DNA from: Streptomyces lunaelactis
GTDB taxonomy: Bacteria; Actinomycetota; Actinomycetes; Streptomycetales; Streptomycetaceae
NCBI RefSeq assembly: GCF_003054555.1
Contig: NZ_CP026304.1
Coordinates: 6,386,001-6,450,000 of the forward strand
Reading direction: 5' to 3'
DNA length: 64,000 bases
Part shown: in pieces, positions 53,007 through 61,659 of the stretch
Position numbering within the stretch: the first letter of the stretch is position 1
Layout: every line of letters starts with the position of its first letter
Position numbers and translations under genes: made by a program
The notes under the pieces: generated by a model
Seen by the model: only the letters and a program-made list of their open reading frames with translations
What the model was told of the DNA's origin: nothing
The model's database searches: none

Positions 53007-53849
53007 ATGACCGATTCACAGCAGACGACACTTGTGCTCGGTGGTACCGGACGAACCGGATCGCTGGTGGCGCGGAAACTCATCGAGCGGGGCCTGAATG
53101 CGCGTACGGCCTCGCGCCACGGCGCCGACGTGCTGTTCGACTGGGACGACCCGACTACACATGCCCGTGCCCTGGACGGCGTCGACCGCGTCTACCTCGT
53201 CACACCCGTCATGCGGGTCAAGTACGCCCGCCCGGTGTCCGACTTCCTCGATCTTGCCGCAGGAGCCGGGGTGCGGCACGTTACGTACCTCAGCGCCTAC
53301 GGCAGCGACCAGGCACCACCGGAGGTCGACATCCGGGCCGTCGAGCTCGACCTCGCGCGCCGAGGAGCCTTCACACACTCCATCCTGCGTCCCGCATGGG
53401 TCATGCAGAACTTCAGTGACGAACACACGCCGGTCATCGAAGGCGCCATCACCGTACCGACCGGCGGCGGCGCGGAAGCCTTCGTCGATGCCGCGGACAT
53501 CGCGGCGGTCGCGGTCGAGACGCTGGTCGACCCTGACGCCCATGCCGGCGCGCAGTACGCCCCGACCGGCCCTCAGTCGCTCACGGTCGGCGAGGTCGCC
53601 GACATCATCGCCGATGTGACCGGCGGACCCGTCACCCACAACGACATCGACCCTGACGCATGGATCGGCGGTGCGATCGCAGCCGGCCTCGTACCCGCCG
53701 ACTACGCCGTGATGCTCCGCTGGCTGACGGGGACCATCATCTCCGGCAACGGTTCCCGGCCGAATGACGACATCGAGAAGGTCACGGGCAGGCCGCCGGT
53801 CACCTTCCAGGACTTCGCCCGGCGGAATGCTGCCGCATGGACCCTCTAG
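53007..53849 (+). CDS. NmrA-family NAD(P)-binding protein
   Basis: This 280-residue atypical short-chain dehydrogenase starts MTDSQQTTLVLGGTGRTGSL, with the Rossmann glycine motif GGTGRTG. ARTASRHGADVLFDWDDPTT follows the second strand, and YLSAYGSDQAPPEVDIRAVE lies at the position where classical enzymes carry the Tyr-x3-Lys. No complete catalytic Ser-Tyr-Lys triad is evident, typical of NmrA-like redox sensors or quinone-oxidoreductase-like proteins. It overlaps the next gene by 13 bp and is divergent from the AraC gene. The role could be detoxification or redox sensing. Confidence 0.9.
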   Translation: MTDSQQTTLVLGGTGRTGSLVARKLIERGLNARTASRHGADVLFDWDDPTTHARALDGVDRVYLVTPVMRVKYARPVSDFLDLAAGAGVRHVTYLSAYGSDQAPPEVDIRAVELDLARRGAFTHSILRPAWVMQNFSDEHTPVIEGAITVPTGGGAEAFVDAADIAAVAVETLVDPDAHAGAQYAPTGPQSLTVGEVADIIADVTGGPVTHNDIDPDAWIGGAIAAGLVPADYAVMLRWLTGTIISGNGSRPNDDIEKVTGRPPVTFQDFARRNAAAWTL

Positions 53850-54298
53850 GCGTCCAAGTGACCACGCCCATCGCCGACTTCGACGACTTCGCGGCGCTGG
53901 ACCCCTTCTTCCGAATCATCGAGGAAGGACTGGCAGGCTTCGTTGACGGACGGCACTTCTTCGATCTCCTGGCCGAAGACGTCATCTTCGACTACGTGAT
54001 TTCCGTTCCCGGATACCCGCGACGGGTCGAGGGACGCCGGGCCGTGGCCGAGCTGTACCGCAGCTACGGCAGCAACATGCTCCTTCGGAGCGCGGACGAA
54101 CTGGCCGTTCACCGGGATCATGAGGCGTCGGTGATCGTGCTCGAGTACGCGGTGCACGGGCAGGCAGTCCAAACCGGGCGGACCTACGACAACCACTTCG
54201 TCTCTGTGATCACCATCAAGGACCGCAAAGTCACGCACTGGCGGGACTACCTGGACCCCGTCGCAGTCTTCAACGCGATCGGATGGCCTGCACAGTAA
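53837..54298 (+). CDS. SnoaL/NTF2-like protein
   Basis: This 153-residue protein has the small alpha+beta barrel pattern of the SnoaL-like family: FFRIIEEGLAGFVDGRHFFD, the beta strand region DVIFDYVISVPGYPRRVEGR, VIVLEYAVHGQAVQTGRTYD and the C-terminal VITIKDRKVTHWRDYLDPVA. Such proteins bind small ligands or isomerise or hydrate polar-group substrates. Its start lies inside the 3' end of the NmrA-like gene, so the two are co-translated and probably act on the same compound. Confidence 0.88.
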   Translation: MDPLGVQVTTPIADFDDFAALDPFFRIIEEGLAGFVDGRHFFDLLAEDVIFDYVISVPGYPRRVEGRRAVAELYRSYGSNMLLRSADELAVHRDHEASVIVLEYAVHGQAVQTGRTYDNHFVSVITIKDRKVTHWRDYLDPVAVFNAIGWPAQ

Positions 54299-54522
54299 CG
54301 GTCGGCTCGCGGCGGCTCCGAGCTCGACGCTCTCGCCGATGAACACACCTGAGGATCGGGTCCTTGGATCCGGCGGCTTTGTTGTGGATCATCGCCGACC
54401 TCGGCTCCAGATGAGCATGGTTGCCAGTGCTGTGACCGGGAAGGTTCACCGGGTTGGCGGGTGGGTCGACGGTGGTGGTATTTGGGAGGCGTTTCAAGTA
54501 CCTGCTGCGTAAGGTCTGTCGG
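54299..54522. other. 224-bp intergenic stretch
   Basis: No gene is supported. The sequence TTTGTTGTGGATCATCGCCG with neighbouring low-complexity GGTGG words is unlike the flanking coding DNA, and a minus-strand open frame of 75 codons here has no recognisable family. It may be an insertion-sequence end, but no repeat pair was found. Confidence 0.3.
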
Positions 54523-55284
54523 ATGACGATCTCCCATGACGTGGCCGGAAGCGGTCCTGCACTGGTGCTGCTGCATTCCGGGGTGTGTGACCGGCGGATG
54601 TGGGACGCGCAGGCGCCTGCCTTGATCGATGCCGGCTACCGGCTGGTGCGCTGCGACTTTCGGGGCTTCGGCCAGACTGCTGCGGCGGGTGGACCCCACA
54701 GCGACGCTGAGGATGTGCTGGAACTCCTGGACGCTCTCGGCATCGGCCAGGCGGCGCTGGTTGGAGCCTCGTACGGCGGGCAGGTCACCTTGGAAATCGC
54801 CGCCCGGTGGCCAGGCCGGGTGAGCGCGATGGTGCTGGTGTGTTCCGCGCTTCCCGGCCATGAGCCCGGTCCTGCACTTGAGGCTGTCGGTGAGCGTGAG
54901 GATGCGCTGCTTGAGGCTGGGGATATCGCCGGGGCGGTTGAGCTGATGGCTGATACCTGGCTGGGCCCGGACGCCGACGAGGCCGCTCGGGAGGCGGTGC
55001 ACCTGATGCAGCGGCATGCCTTTGAGGTGCAACTCGCCGCCGAGGAGTTCGAGCCGATCGAGGCGGAGTTCGACCTGGGGACGATCGAAGCCCCTTGCCT
55101 CGCCCTGTCCGGTGGGCATGATCTGGCGGACTTCCGGCGGATCGCTGCCCGCCTGCCGGATCTGCTGTCGGACGCCCGCCACCTCGAACTGCCCTGGGCA
55201 GGTCATCTGCCCAGCTTGGAGCGGCCATCCGTCGTCACCGATCTGCTTCTCGGCTTCCTGCGCGAGAGGCTCCCTGCCCATTGA
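54523..55284 (+). CDS. alpha/beta hydrolase
   Basis: This 253-residue protein begins MTISHDVAGSGPALVLLHSG at the ATG that gives the standard fold start. The oxyanion region LLHSGVCDRRMW, the nucleophile elbow GASYGGQ (Ser about residue 94), an acid in LSGGHDLADFR and the catalytic His in LPWAGHLPSLERP are in order. It lacks a signal peptide, so it is cytoplasmic. The substrate is unknown; it could be an ester, lactone or haloalkane-like compound. The stop lies 25 bp from the remnant IS630 transposase. Confidence 0.9.
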   Translation: MTISHDVAGSGPALVLLHSGVCDRRMWDAQAPALIDAGYRLVRCDFRGFGQTAAAGGPHSDAEDVLELLDALGIGQAALVGASYGGQVTLEIAARWPGRVSAMVLVCSALPGHEPGPALEAVGEREDALLEAGDIAGAVELMADTWLGPDADEAAREAVHLMQRHAFEVQLAAEEFEPIEAEFDLGTIEAPCLALSGGHDLADFRRIAARLPDLLSDARHLELPWAGHLPSLERPSVVTDLLLGFLRERLPAH

Positions 55285-55309
55285 GTCTGCTCACGGCCTG
55301 TCGTGTCTT

Positions 55310-55890
55310 GCCGTGCGGGTGCTGGGCGGCCTCCCCAGCGGACGCCTTTCTCGCTGCGGATTCGGGCGCGTTCGCGTCGCTGGGCGGCCAGGATGTCGGG
55401 GTGTCGGGTGTTCTGGTTGCGCCAGCGCAGGTAGCGGTGCAACTCACGGGTCTGGACGGTGTGGTTGGGGTGGTGGGAGTTGGCCAGGGTGAACTCAGCG
55501 GACCGAAGTGCGCCTCGATCGGGTTCGCCCAGGACGCGTTCGTCGGCGTGAAGCACAGCTCGACCTTGTTCTGCGCGGCCCAGCGGCGGATGCGCCAGTT
55601 CTTGTGGGCGGACAGGTTGTCCAGAATCACGTAGATCGGAGCGCCGTCCGGACGCGCCGCACGGATGCTCTTGAGCGCGGCCCAGGTCGGGGCGATGCCT
55701 TTGCGGCGCCGGTTGACACCCCACAGGGTGTCGTCACCGACCGAGTAGCAGCCGTGGAAATAGGTGACTCCATGGGTGCGGTGAAAGGTCGCCGGCAACC
55801 GGTCGGGCCGGCCCTTGGGCGCCCAGCACGACCCGGCCGTGGGACGGATACCCAGAGGGCCGAACTCGTCGAAGGCGAAGGTGCGGTCGG
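55310..55890 (-). pseudogene. frameshifted IS630-family transposase, C-terminal part
   Basis: Read on the minus strand, the DDE domain is recognisable in two frames. TFAFDEFGPLGIRP (first Asp), YVILDNLSAHKNWRIRRWAA (second Asp) and TPTNASWANPIEAHFGPL (Glu) are in the first frame. TLANSHHPNHTVQT, LHRYLRWRNQNTRHPDILAA and RIRSEKGVRWGGRP continue in another frame after a shift near 55500. The N-terminal helix-turn-helix half of IS630 transposases is missing. The element is therefore truncated and inactive. Inverted repeats were not identified. Confidence 0.85.
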
Positions 55891-56261
55891 GCCCTCGTCC
55901 CGGCGGCGCTCTCACCGCTGCTCGGCCGAGTCATCGCGTAGGCCGTCACCCGCGCCGCCACACGCGCGGACGCTCGGCCGCGAGGTGGGCGGGACCTCCT
56001 GAGGTACGTGCGCGCACAGCCGCCTGGCCGAGCCGGCCGGCTTCGATGGCCCGTCGGCGCCGTTGGTGACCTGTGAGATACCGCGGACCCGACCCTGACC
56101 CCGACCGCTCCCGCGCAGCGACCACCCGACCGGACCCAAGGCCGTCCGTTCGAAACCCAGTTCGTCAGTGAGGGACGGCGGGCGACGCACGTCCGGGTGG
56201 TACTTGCCCGCGCGGGCGCATTCTGGCCGTTCGGGCCCGGGCGGGCGGCAAGAGTTGGGTC
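55891..56261. other. 371-bp gap after the transposase remnant
   Basis: No supported gene. Minus-strand open frames here have no recognisable family and look like chance frames. The missing N-terminal half of the transposase is not present in any frame I could read. The right end should carry the oxidase promoter; a GGGCGGGCGGCAAGAG stretch precedes the ATG. Confidence 0.35.
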
Positions 56262-58199
56262 ATGATCATGGATCCCGATGCCAACTCCGGAACCCCCGCC
56301 GAGCCCGCACCGGCGCCCTCCCGCCGTACCGTCATCGCCGGCGCGGCCGCCGTCGCGGCCGCCGGCGGGCTGACGGTTGCCGTCACCTCCGCCGAGACCT
56401 CGCAGGCCGTCCCCGGCGCCGCGGTCGCCGACTGGGGCGCCTGCCTGACGATCGCCCGGGCCATCCTCGTACGGGACGACGAGGACCAGCCGCTCGTACC
56501 GCGCTACGCCGACATCCTCCTGAAGAACGGCCTGCCCCGCTCGCGCCGCCCCGGCAAGAAGGTGCTGATCGTCGGGGCCGGGCCGGCCGGCCTCACCGCC
56601 GCACACCTCCTGCGCGAGGCCGGCCATCAGGTCACCGTCATCGAGGCCAACGCCAACCGGGTGGGCGGCCGGATCAAGACCTTCCGCACCGGCGGCCACG
56701 AGAACGCCGCCCCGGCCTTCGCCGACCCGAAGCAGTACGCCGAGGCCGGCGCGATGCGCATCCCCGACAGCCACCCGCTGGTCACCGGACTGATGGACAG
56801 CCTCGGCCTCAAGCGCCGGCGCTTCCACCTGGTCGACGTGGACGGGGCCGGCCGCCCCGCCTACCGGACGTGGATCTACGTCAACGGCATCCGCGTCCGC
56901 CGTGCCGACTACGCGCGCGCCCCGCAGGCGCTCAATCGTTCCTTCGGAGTGCCGCAGGCGTACGAGTCCGTCCCCGCCTCGCAGATCGTCCGCGACGCCT
57001 TCGCCCCCGTACGCAAGGAGATCGAGGGCAAGAAGGACAAGGAACTCGTCGAGGGCTGGGCACGCGTCATCCAGCGCTACGGCCACATGTCGATGTATCG
57101 CTTCCTGACGGAGGAGGCCAAGCTCGACGAGCGGACCATCGACCTGATCGGAACCGTCGAGAACCTCACCTCCCGCCTGCACCTCGCCTTCGTACACAGT
57201 TTCATCGGCGCCTCGCTGATCAGCCCCGACACCGCCTTCTACGAACTGCCCGACGGCACCGCCACTCTGGCCGACGCGCTGTACGCGCGCGTCAAGGACC
57301 TCGTACGGCTCGACCGCCGCGCGACCCGCATCACCCACGGCGAGGGCAAGGTCACCGTCGAAACCGTGTCCGAGGGCCGGGGCGGCAGCCCCGTGCGGCG
57401 CGAGACCTTCACCGCCGACACCGCCATCATCACCGTCCCCTTCTCCGGGCTGCGCCACATCCCCATCACCCCGGCGCTCTCGTACGGCAAGCGGCGCGCG
57501 GTCACCGAGCTGCACTACGACGCCGCCACCAAGGTGCTGCTCGAATTCAGCCTCCGCTGGTGGGAGTTCGACGAGGCCGACTGGAAGCGCGAGCTCGAGG
57601 CCGTGCAGCCCGGCCTGTACCGGAAGTACCAGACCGGGCAGACCCCGGCGAACGGAACCCTGCTGGGCGCCCACTCCTCCGTACCCGAGGGCCACATCTC
57701 CGCAGGCCAGCGCTCCCACTACGCTGCCAGCCGCGTGGTCACCCGCGACCAGCCCGAGGCGGCCGGCGTCATCGGCGGCGGCTCGGCCACCGACAACCCC
57801 AACCGCTTCATGTTCCAGCCCTCCTACCCCGTCGAAGGCAGCGCCGGCGGCGTCATCCTCGCCTCCTACAGCTGGTCGGACGACGCCCTGAAGTGGGACT
57901 CCCTGGACGACGAGGAGCGCTACCCGCGCGCCCTCGCGGGCGTCCAAGAGGTGTTCGGACAGCGCATCGAGGTGTTCTACACCGGCGTCGGCCGCACCCA
58001 GTCCTGGATGCGCGACCCGTACGCCTACGGTGAGGCGTCCGTACTGCTGCCCGGCCAGCACACCGAGCTCTTCCCCCACGTCCGAAAGGCCGAGGGCAAC
58101 CTGCACTTCGCCGGATGCCACACCTCCATCAAGCCCGCGTGGATCGAGGGAGCCCTGGAATCCGCGGTGCGGACCGCCTTGGAAGCGCACACGGCGTAG
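56262..58199 (+). CDS. Tat-exported flavin amine oxidase, L-glutamate-oxidase-like
   Basis: This 645-residue precursor has a twin-arginine signal ([17 protein letters not shown], residues about 23-40). The FAD Rossmann motif is [20 protein letters not shown], with the downstream ADP-binding glutamate in [78 protein letters not shown] and [20 protein letters not shown] match Streptomyces L-glutamate oxidase block for block in my memory. Residues Arg305 and His312 of this protein (SRLHLAFVH) fall where I recall that enzyme's substrate-binding Arg and His. It likely oxidises an L-amino acid (glutamate or close relative) to oxo acid, ammonia and H2O2 outside the cell. Alternatives are a general L-amino acid oxidase. 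Confidence 0.85.
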   Translation: MIMDPDANSGTPAEPAPAPSRRTVIAGAAAVAAAGGLTVAVTSAETSQAVPGAAVADWGACLTIARAILVRDDEDQPLVPRYADILLKNGLPRSRRPGKKVLIVGAGPAGLTAAHLLREAGHQVTVIEANANRVGGRIKTFRTGGHENAAPAFADPKQYAEAGAMRIPDSHPLVTGLMDSLGLKRRRFHLVDVDGAGRPAYRTWIYVNGIRVRRADYARAPQALNRSFGVPQAYESVPASQIVRDAFAPVRKEIEGKKDKELVEGWARVIQRYGHMSMYRFLTEEAKLDERTIDLIGTVENLTSRLHLAFVHSFIGASLISPDTAFYELPDGTATLADALYARVKDLVRLDRRATRITHGEGKVTVETVSEGRGGSPVRRETFTADTAIITVPFSGLRHIPITPALSYGKRRAVTELHYDAATKVLLEFSLRWWEFDEADWKRELEAVQPGLYRKYQTGQTPANGTLLGAHSSVPEGHISAGQRSHYAASRVVTRDQPEAAGVIGGGSATDNPNRFMFQPSYPVEGSAGGVILASYSWSDDALKWDSLDDEERYPRALAGVQEVFGQRIEVFYTGVGRTQSWMRDPYAYGEASVLLPGQHTELFPHVRKAEGNLHFAGCHTSIKPAWIEGALESAVRTALEAHTA

Positions 58200-58216
58200 C
58201 GGCCGCCCCGGCGCCG

Positions 58217-60193
58217 TCAGCTCTCGGCGAGCACGATCAGCCAGTCCTCCTCGGAGAACCGGACCCGTCGCCGCTTGTCGGGGTTGATCCGCACCCCGTA
58301 GTCGGGGCCCGTGGCGCTCCGCGCGCGCAGCCGGTAGCCGACCGCGCATTCCCGGCGCCGCCGCGCCGACTCGACGGCGGTGGCGAACGAGACCTCATGA
58401 CCGGCCCGGACGTAGTCCGCGGCCGGCTTGAGGTGGAACTCGTGGCCCTCCGCCTTGAACAACTCCTCGAAGACCTCTGCGAGATACGGGCTCTCCGAGA
58501 TCTGGGTCATCAGAAGGCTGATCAGCCTGCCGCTCACGATGAAGTCGGCGCCGCCCCGGGCCGGCGCGAGGAGCCGGTTGCCGTCGTCGGACATCTCGGT
58601 GGTGAGCGCGAGTTCCCGCTGCGCGGCGTCCCCGATGGCCCGCAGATGCAGCAGGGTGACCAGCGTCCTGTCGTCCGCCCGCGCATCCGGATCCGTCACC
58701 GGAGCGAGGGGGGCGACGGGCGTGTCCGAGGCCGAGCCGCAGGCTGAGACCGAGGCCGAGGCCGAGGCCGCGGGCTCCGTCTCACCGATCACGATCAGGC
58801 TGTCGTACGAGGGCACGTCCAGCTTGGCCAGGGTGAGCGGGTCGGTGATGTCGCCGTCGTGGAAGGAGACTTCGAGGCGGGACCGCTCGGCCGTGACGGC
58901 TCGGGTGCCGCGCGTGGCCGCGTACTCGCCGAGCGCCACGACGTCCAGGGTGGTTCCCGGGCTCACGTACTGGCCGAGCTGCTCGATGACGAGCGGGGCG
59001 CGGCGGTTCCAGCCGAGCAGGAGGAGGCGTTCGGCCTGGGCGATCCTGGGCCCGGCTGTCACGATCGCGTCCTCCTCGACATGGGAGGCCACGTCCGCCC
59101 GCACGCCCGTGTCGTCATCCTGGGAGATGACGATGATCCGGTCGGCCGGGCCGATCGCCGCCCGCGGATCCGGATTGAGGGTGACGCTCCCGTCGGTGTG
59201 CAGCAGGCCGACCGCCGAGGACGTGGCGAACGACAGCAGCGCCTCGCCGAACGTCCGCCCCACGAGGCCCTCGGCGGCGACCGGGTAGAACTCGTCGCCC
59301 TCGAAGTCCAGCAACTCCGAGTAGATGAGCGAGAGGCCGGGCTGCCGGGCCGTCGAGACGAGGAGCCGGGCGACGATGTCGTCGACACACAGGACGTGTC
59401 CCGTGGGCCCGGCGGCCAGCCTGGCGGTCCTGTGGTTGCGAGAGTCACGGACGGCGGCGACCACCACCGCTTCCCCCTCGCCGGACCCGGGGGCGGCCGC
59501 GTCGAGGGCGAGTAGCGTCTTCACCACGTGGGCGTCGCCGGTGTCCCCGGTGGGAGGCAGCACCAGCACCGCCTTCGCGGTGCGCGGACTCACCCGGCAC
59601 AGCTCGGCGGGGTCGGTGGTGCTCCCGTTGCGGCAGATGATCCGCGTTCTGCCACTGTCGCTGACGCGGGTGGAGATCTCGTCCTCCATCCACACCTTGT
59701 CCTGCGGGGCGAGCACGGCGATGGCGGAGCGGCGCTGGTTCGCGTTGGCGGCCACCAGCTCCCCGATCACGGGAAAGACCTGGTCCGACCACCCCAGTAC
59801 GACGGTGTGCCGCGTCTCCAGCACGGTGGAGTGACCCAGGCGCAGCGACATGATGCGCCGGTTGATACCCGTGGTGATCAGGCTGACCAGGGTCGACACG
59901 AAGAGCAGCGCCACGAGCGCGAGCGATACGGAGGCCAGCACGTAGAGCGGGGAGCCGACCGCACCCCCGATCTTCAGCGTCTGGCCGACGCTGGCCCACA
60001 CGGCGGTGAGCCGGCCGGAGAGCGTGGCCGGAGCGGCCCGGTCGGACCAGACGAGGACCATGCTCGCCGGAACGACGACGGCGAGGCAGGCCAGGGCGAG
60101 CCAGCCGATGAGCGCGGTCGTTCCCCCCGAGACCAGATGGTCGAAGCGGTACCGGAGACGGAGCCGGAGTGACGTCGTGTGCTGCTGTGCCAC
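58217..60193 (-). CDS. CASTOR/POLLUX-like ion channel protein
   Basis: This 658-residue protein is taken from the GTG at 60193, which has GGGAG 5 nt upstream; an ATG at 60256 is an alternative. Two or three N-terminal helices (ALIGWLALACLAVVVPASMV, LYVLASVSLALVALLFVSTL) flank a short pore-like loop. A large cytoplasmic part with RCK/TrkA-N-like nucleotide-binding folds follows (HTVVLGWSDQVFPVIGELVA, LLLLGWNRRAPLVIEQLGQY). I recognise it as the bacterial relative of plant CASTOR/POLLUX channels. It would be a ligand-gated cation channel in the membrane. An Ala/Ser-rich insertion (about residues 490-505) is unusual. The gene ends 17 bp from the oxidase stop, convergent. Confidence 0.85.
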   Translation of the reverse strand: MAQQHTTSLRLRLRYRFDHLVSGGTTALIGWLALACLAVVVPASMVLVWSDRAAPATLSGRLTAVWASVGQTLKIGGAVGSPLYVLASVSLALVALLFVSTLVSLITTGINRRIMSLRLGHSTVLETRHTVVLGWSDQVFPVIGELVAANANQRRSAIAVLAPQDKVWMEDEISTRVSDSGRTRIICRNGSTTDPAELCRVSPRTAKAVLVLPPTGDTGDAHVVKTLLALDAAAPGSGEGEAVVVAAVRDSRNHRTARLAAGPTGHVLCVDDIVARLLVSTARQPGLSLIYSELLDFEGDEFYPVAAEGLVGRTFGEALLSFATSSAVGLLHTDGSVTLNPDPRAAIGPADRIIVISQDDDTGVRADVASHVEEDAIVTAGPRIAQAERLLLLGWNRRAPLVIEQLGQYVSPGTTLDVVALGEYAATRGTRAVTAERSRLEVSFHDGDITDPLTLAKLDVPSYDSLIVIGETEPAASASASVSACGSASDTPVAPLAPVTDPDARADDRTLVTLLHLRAIGDAAQRELALTTEMSDDGNRLLAPARGGADFIVSGRLISLLMTQISESPYLAEVFEELFKAEGHEFHLKPAADYVRAGHEVSFATAVESARRRRECAVGYRLRARSATGPDYGVRINPDKRRRVRFSEEDWLIVLAES

Positions 60194-60303
60194 ACAAGCT
60201 CCCGTACATGAGTCGACGCGCCGATCGGAGAGGCTGCCCGCCACCCCAGGAGTCACCCTAGGCAGATCTCTGCTCCCGCCCCCCTGAACCCCACCGACCT
60301 CAC

Positions 60304-60487
60304 TCAGAGGTATGAACGCACCATGGACGCCGGCATGGTGATGATGTAGTCGGAGGCCTGGGTGGCCTCCGGGGTGAGGAACTTCGGCTTCAGGTCGGAG
60401 ATGTCGATGCCCAGCTCGGCCATGGCGGTGACGGCCGAGGGGTTGACCTGGTCACCGGGGACCGAGCCGGCGGAGCGGACCTCGACG
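60304..60487 (-). pseudogene. internal fragment of an arsenate reductase (LMW-phosphatase type)
   Basis: About 60 codons on the minus strand read EVRSAGSVPGDQVNPSAV, then MAELGIDISDLKPKFLTP and EATQASDYIITM. This matches the central part of low-molecular-weight-phosphatase-fold arsenate reductases (usually VRSAGS... INPAVVEAMAEVGIDIS... VITMGC). The N-terminal catalytic CxxNxxRS loop and the C-terminal acid are missing: the left end runs into PASMVRSYL and a stop, and the right end is replaced by tdk DNA on the other strand. It is a dead fragment marking a deletion or rearrangement. Confidence 0.8.
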
Positions 60488-60669
60488 GCGCCCAGGTCGT
60501 GGTCGGTGACGTCAACCGGTCGGCGGACGAGATCGGCTACGAGGTGCTGTGCCGGCGCCACCACCGCAGGCAGATGACGGCCGCCAACGCGCATGCGGCC
60601 GCACTGTCGCCGGACGTGCTGCCCGTGGAGGCCGCCGAGGTCAGTGAGCGGCCGACCGTACGATCGTGA
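60488..60669 (+). pseudogene. 3' fragment of a thymidine kinase gene
   Basis: From 60490 the plus strand reads QVVVGDVNRSADEIGYEV, LCRRHHRRQMT and ends ALSPDVLPVEAAEVS with about seven more residues. This is the last quarter of thymidine kinase without its nucleotide-binding part. Bases 60490-60554 are identical to 51761-51825 of the second tdk copy. The left end abuts the arsC fragment with GGCGCC at the junction. It overlaps the 3' end of the convergent VOC gene by 29 bp. Confidence 0.88.
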
Positions 60670-61417
60670 AGACCGCGCCCTCCGGGTCCGCGACGGTCGC
60701 GACCCGGCCGCTGGTGCTCGCCCTCGGCGCCTGCACCACATGCCCGCCGAGCTCCACCACATGGTGTGCGGCCACGTCGGTGTCCTCGACCTCGAAGTAG
60801 GTCATCCAGTGACTGCCCTTGCGCGGCAGGGCCTGGCCCACGCCGTGGAGGGCGGCGACCGGGCGTCCCGCGAGGTGCAGCGTCAGGTAGTCGAAGTCGG
60901 CCGAGACGACCGCCTCAGTCTCGTAGCCGAACACCGCCTCGTAGAACTTGCAGACGGATGAGGTCTCCAGGGTCACCAACTCGTTCCACACGGGAGTGCC
61001 ATGGGTGCCGTACACCGCTGTGCCGCTGTGGACGCCCATCTGCCAGACGCCGAAGACCGCGCCCGCCGGGTCGGTCGCGATGGCCAGCCGGCCCGCGTCC
61101 CCGGCGTCCAGCGGGCCGACGCCGACGGTGCCGCCGCAGCTCCTGATCGACTCGGCGGTCGCGTCGGCGTCGTCGGTCGCCAGATACGGCGTCCAGGCGA
61201 TCGGCAGGTGCCGGCTGGTCGGGAGTTGGCCGATGCCCGCGACCTCCTTGCCCTCGATCAGAGCGCGGACGTACGGGCCGAGCGGGTCGGGGCCGGGGGA
61301 GAACTCCCAGCCGAACAGCGCTCCGTAGAACTCCTGTGTCGCGTCAAGGCCGTGCACCATCAAGCTCACCCAGCAGGGTGTGCCGGGCGTGTGCCGAGTC
61401 GCCTCGGTCATCGTCAC
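60641..61417 (-). CDS. VOC family protein with two glyoxalase-like domains
   Basis: This 258-residue protein has two vicinal-oxygen-chelate repeats. The first begins PGTPCWVSLMVHGLDATQEF with FYGALFGWEFSPGP. The second begins GTPVWNELVTLETSSVCKFY with AVFGYETEAVV. Each has the strand pattern ending in DPAGAVFGVWQ or DPEGAVFTIVR that supplies the metal-binding glutamate/histidine positions. VOC proteins bind divalent metals and act as glyoxalases, dioxygenases or resistance proteins. This streptomycete type is uncharacterised to me. Its 3' end overlaps the tdk fragment, so the tdk fragment and VOC gene were probably already neighbours before the insertions. Confidence 0.9.
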   Translation of the reverse strand: MTMTEATRHTPGTPCWVSLMVHGLDATQEFYGALFGWEFSPGPDPLGPYVRALIEGKEVAGIGQLPTSRHLPIAWTPYLATDDADATAESIRSCGGTVGVGPLDAGDAGRLAIATDPAGAVFGVWQMGVHSGTAVYGTHGTPVWNELVTLETSSVCKFYEAVFGYETEAVVSADFDYLTLHLAGRPVAALHGVGQALPRKGSHWMTYFEVEDTDVAAHHVVELGGHVVQAPRASTSGRVATVADPEGAVFTIVRSAAH

Positions 61418-61659
61418 TCTCTCCTCGGACCATCGTGGTGGCCGTGCGGGGGGACCGGGCGTGCGCCGTTGTACGGCGGCTGTGCGCCCCTGTACGGAGC
61501 GGCTGTGCGCCCCGTGCAGATGGTTCCACCACAGAGCGCCCGGCGCGCCCCGGCCGCGCCGGATTTGGCGGGTTCCCGCTGGAGGATGCCCGTTTTGGTA
61601 TGTCCCATCCGTTTCGGCGGCGTTACGGGTCGGCCGGTCGCTGCGCGAGGATGGGCCAC

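Noticed and set aside
55912..56190. Minus-strand frame of 92 codons beside the transposase remnant
   Set aside because: No ribosome binding site, no known motif and composition of a random frame; not called a gene.
43926..60669. Integrative element with tdk as attachment site
   Set aside because: No integrase, excisionase or replication gene is visible, and the tdk ends are divergent rather than short exact direct repeats, so only recombination or insertion is claimed.
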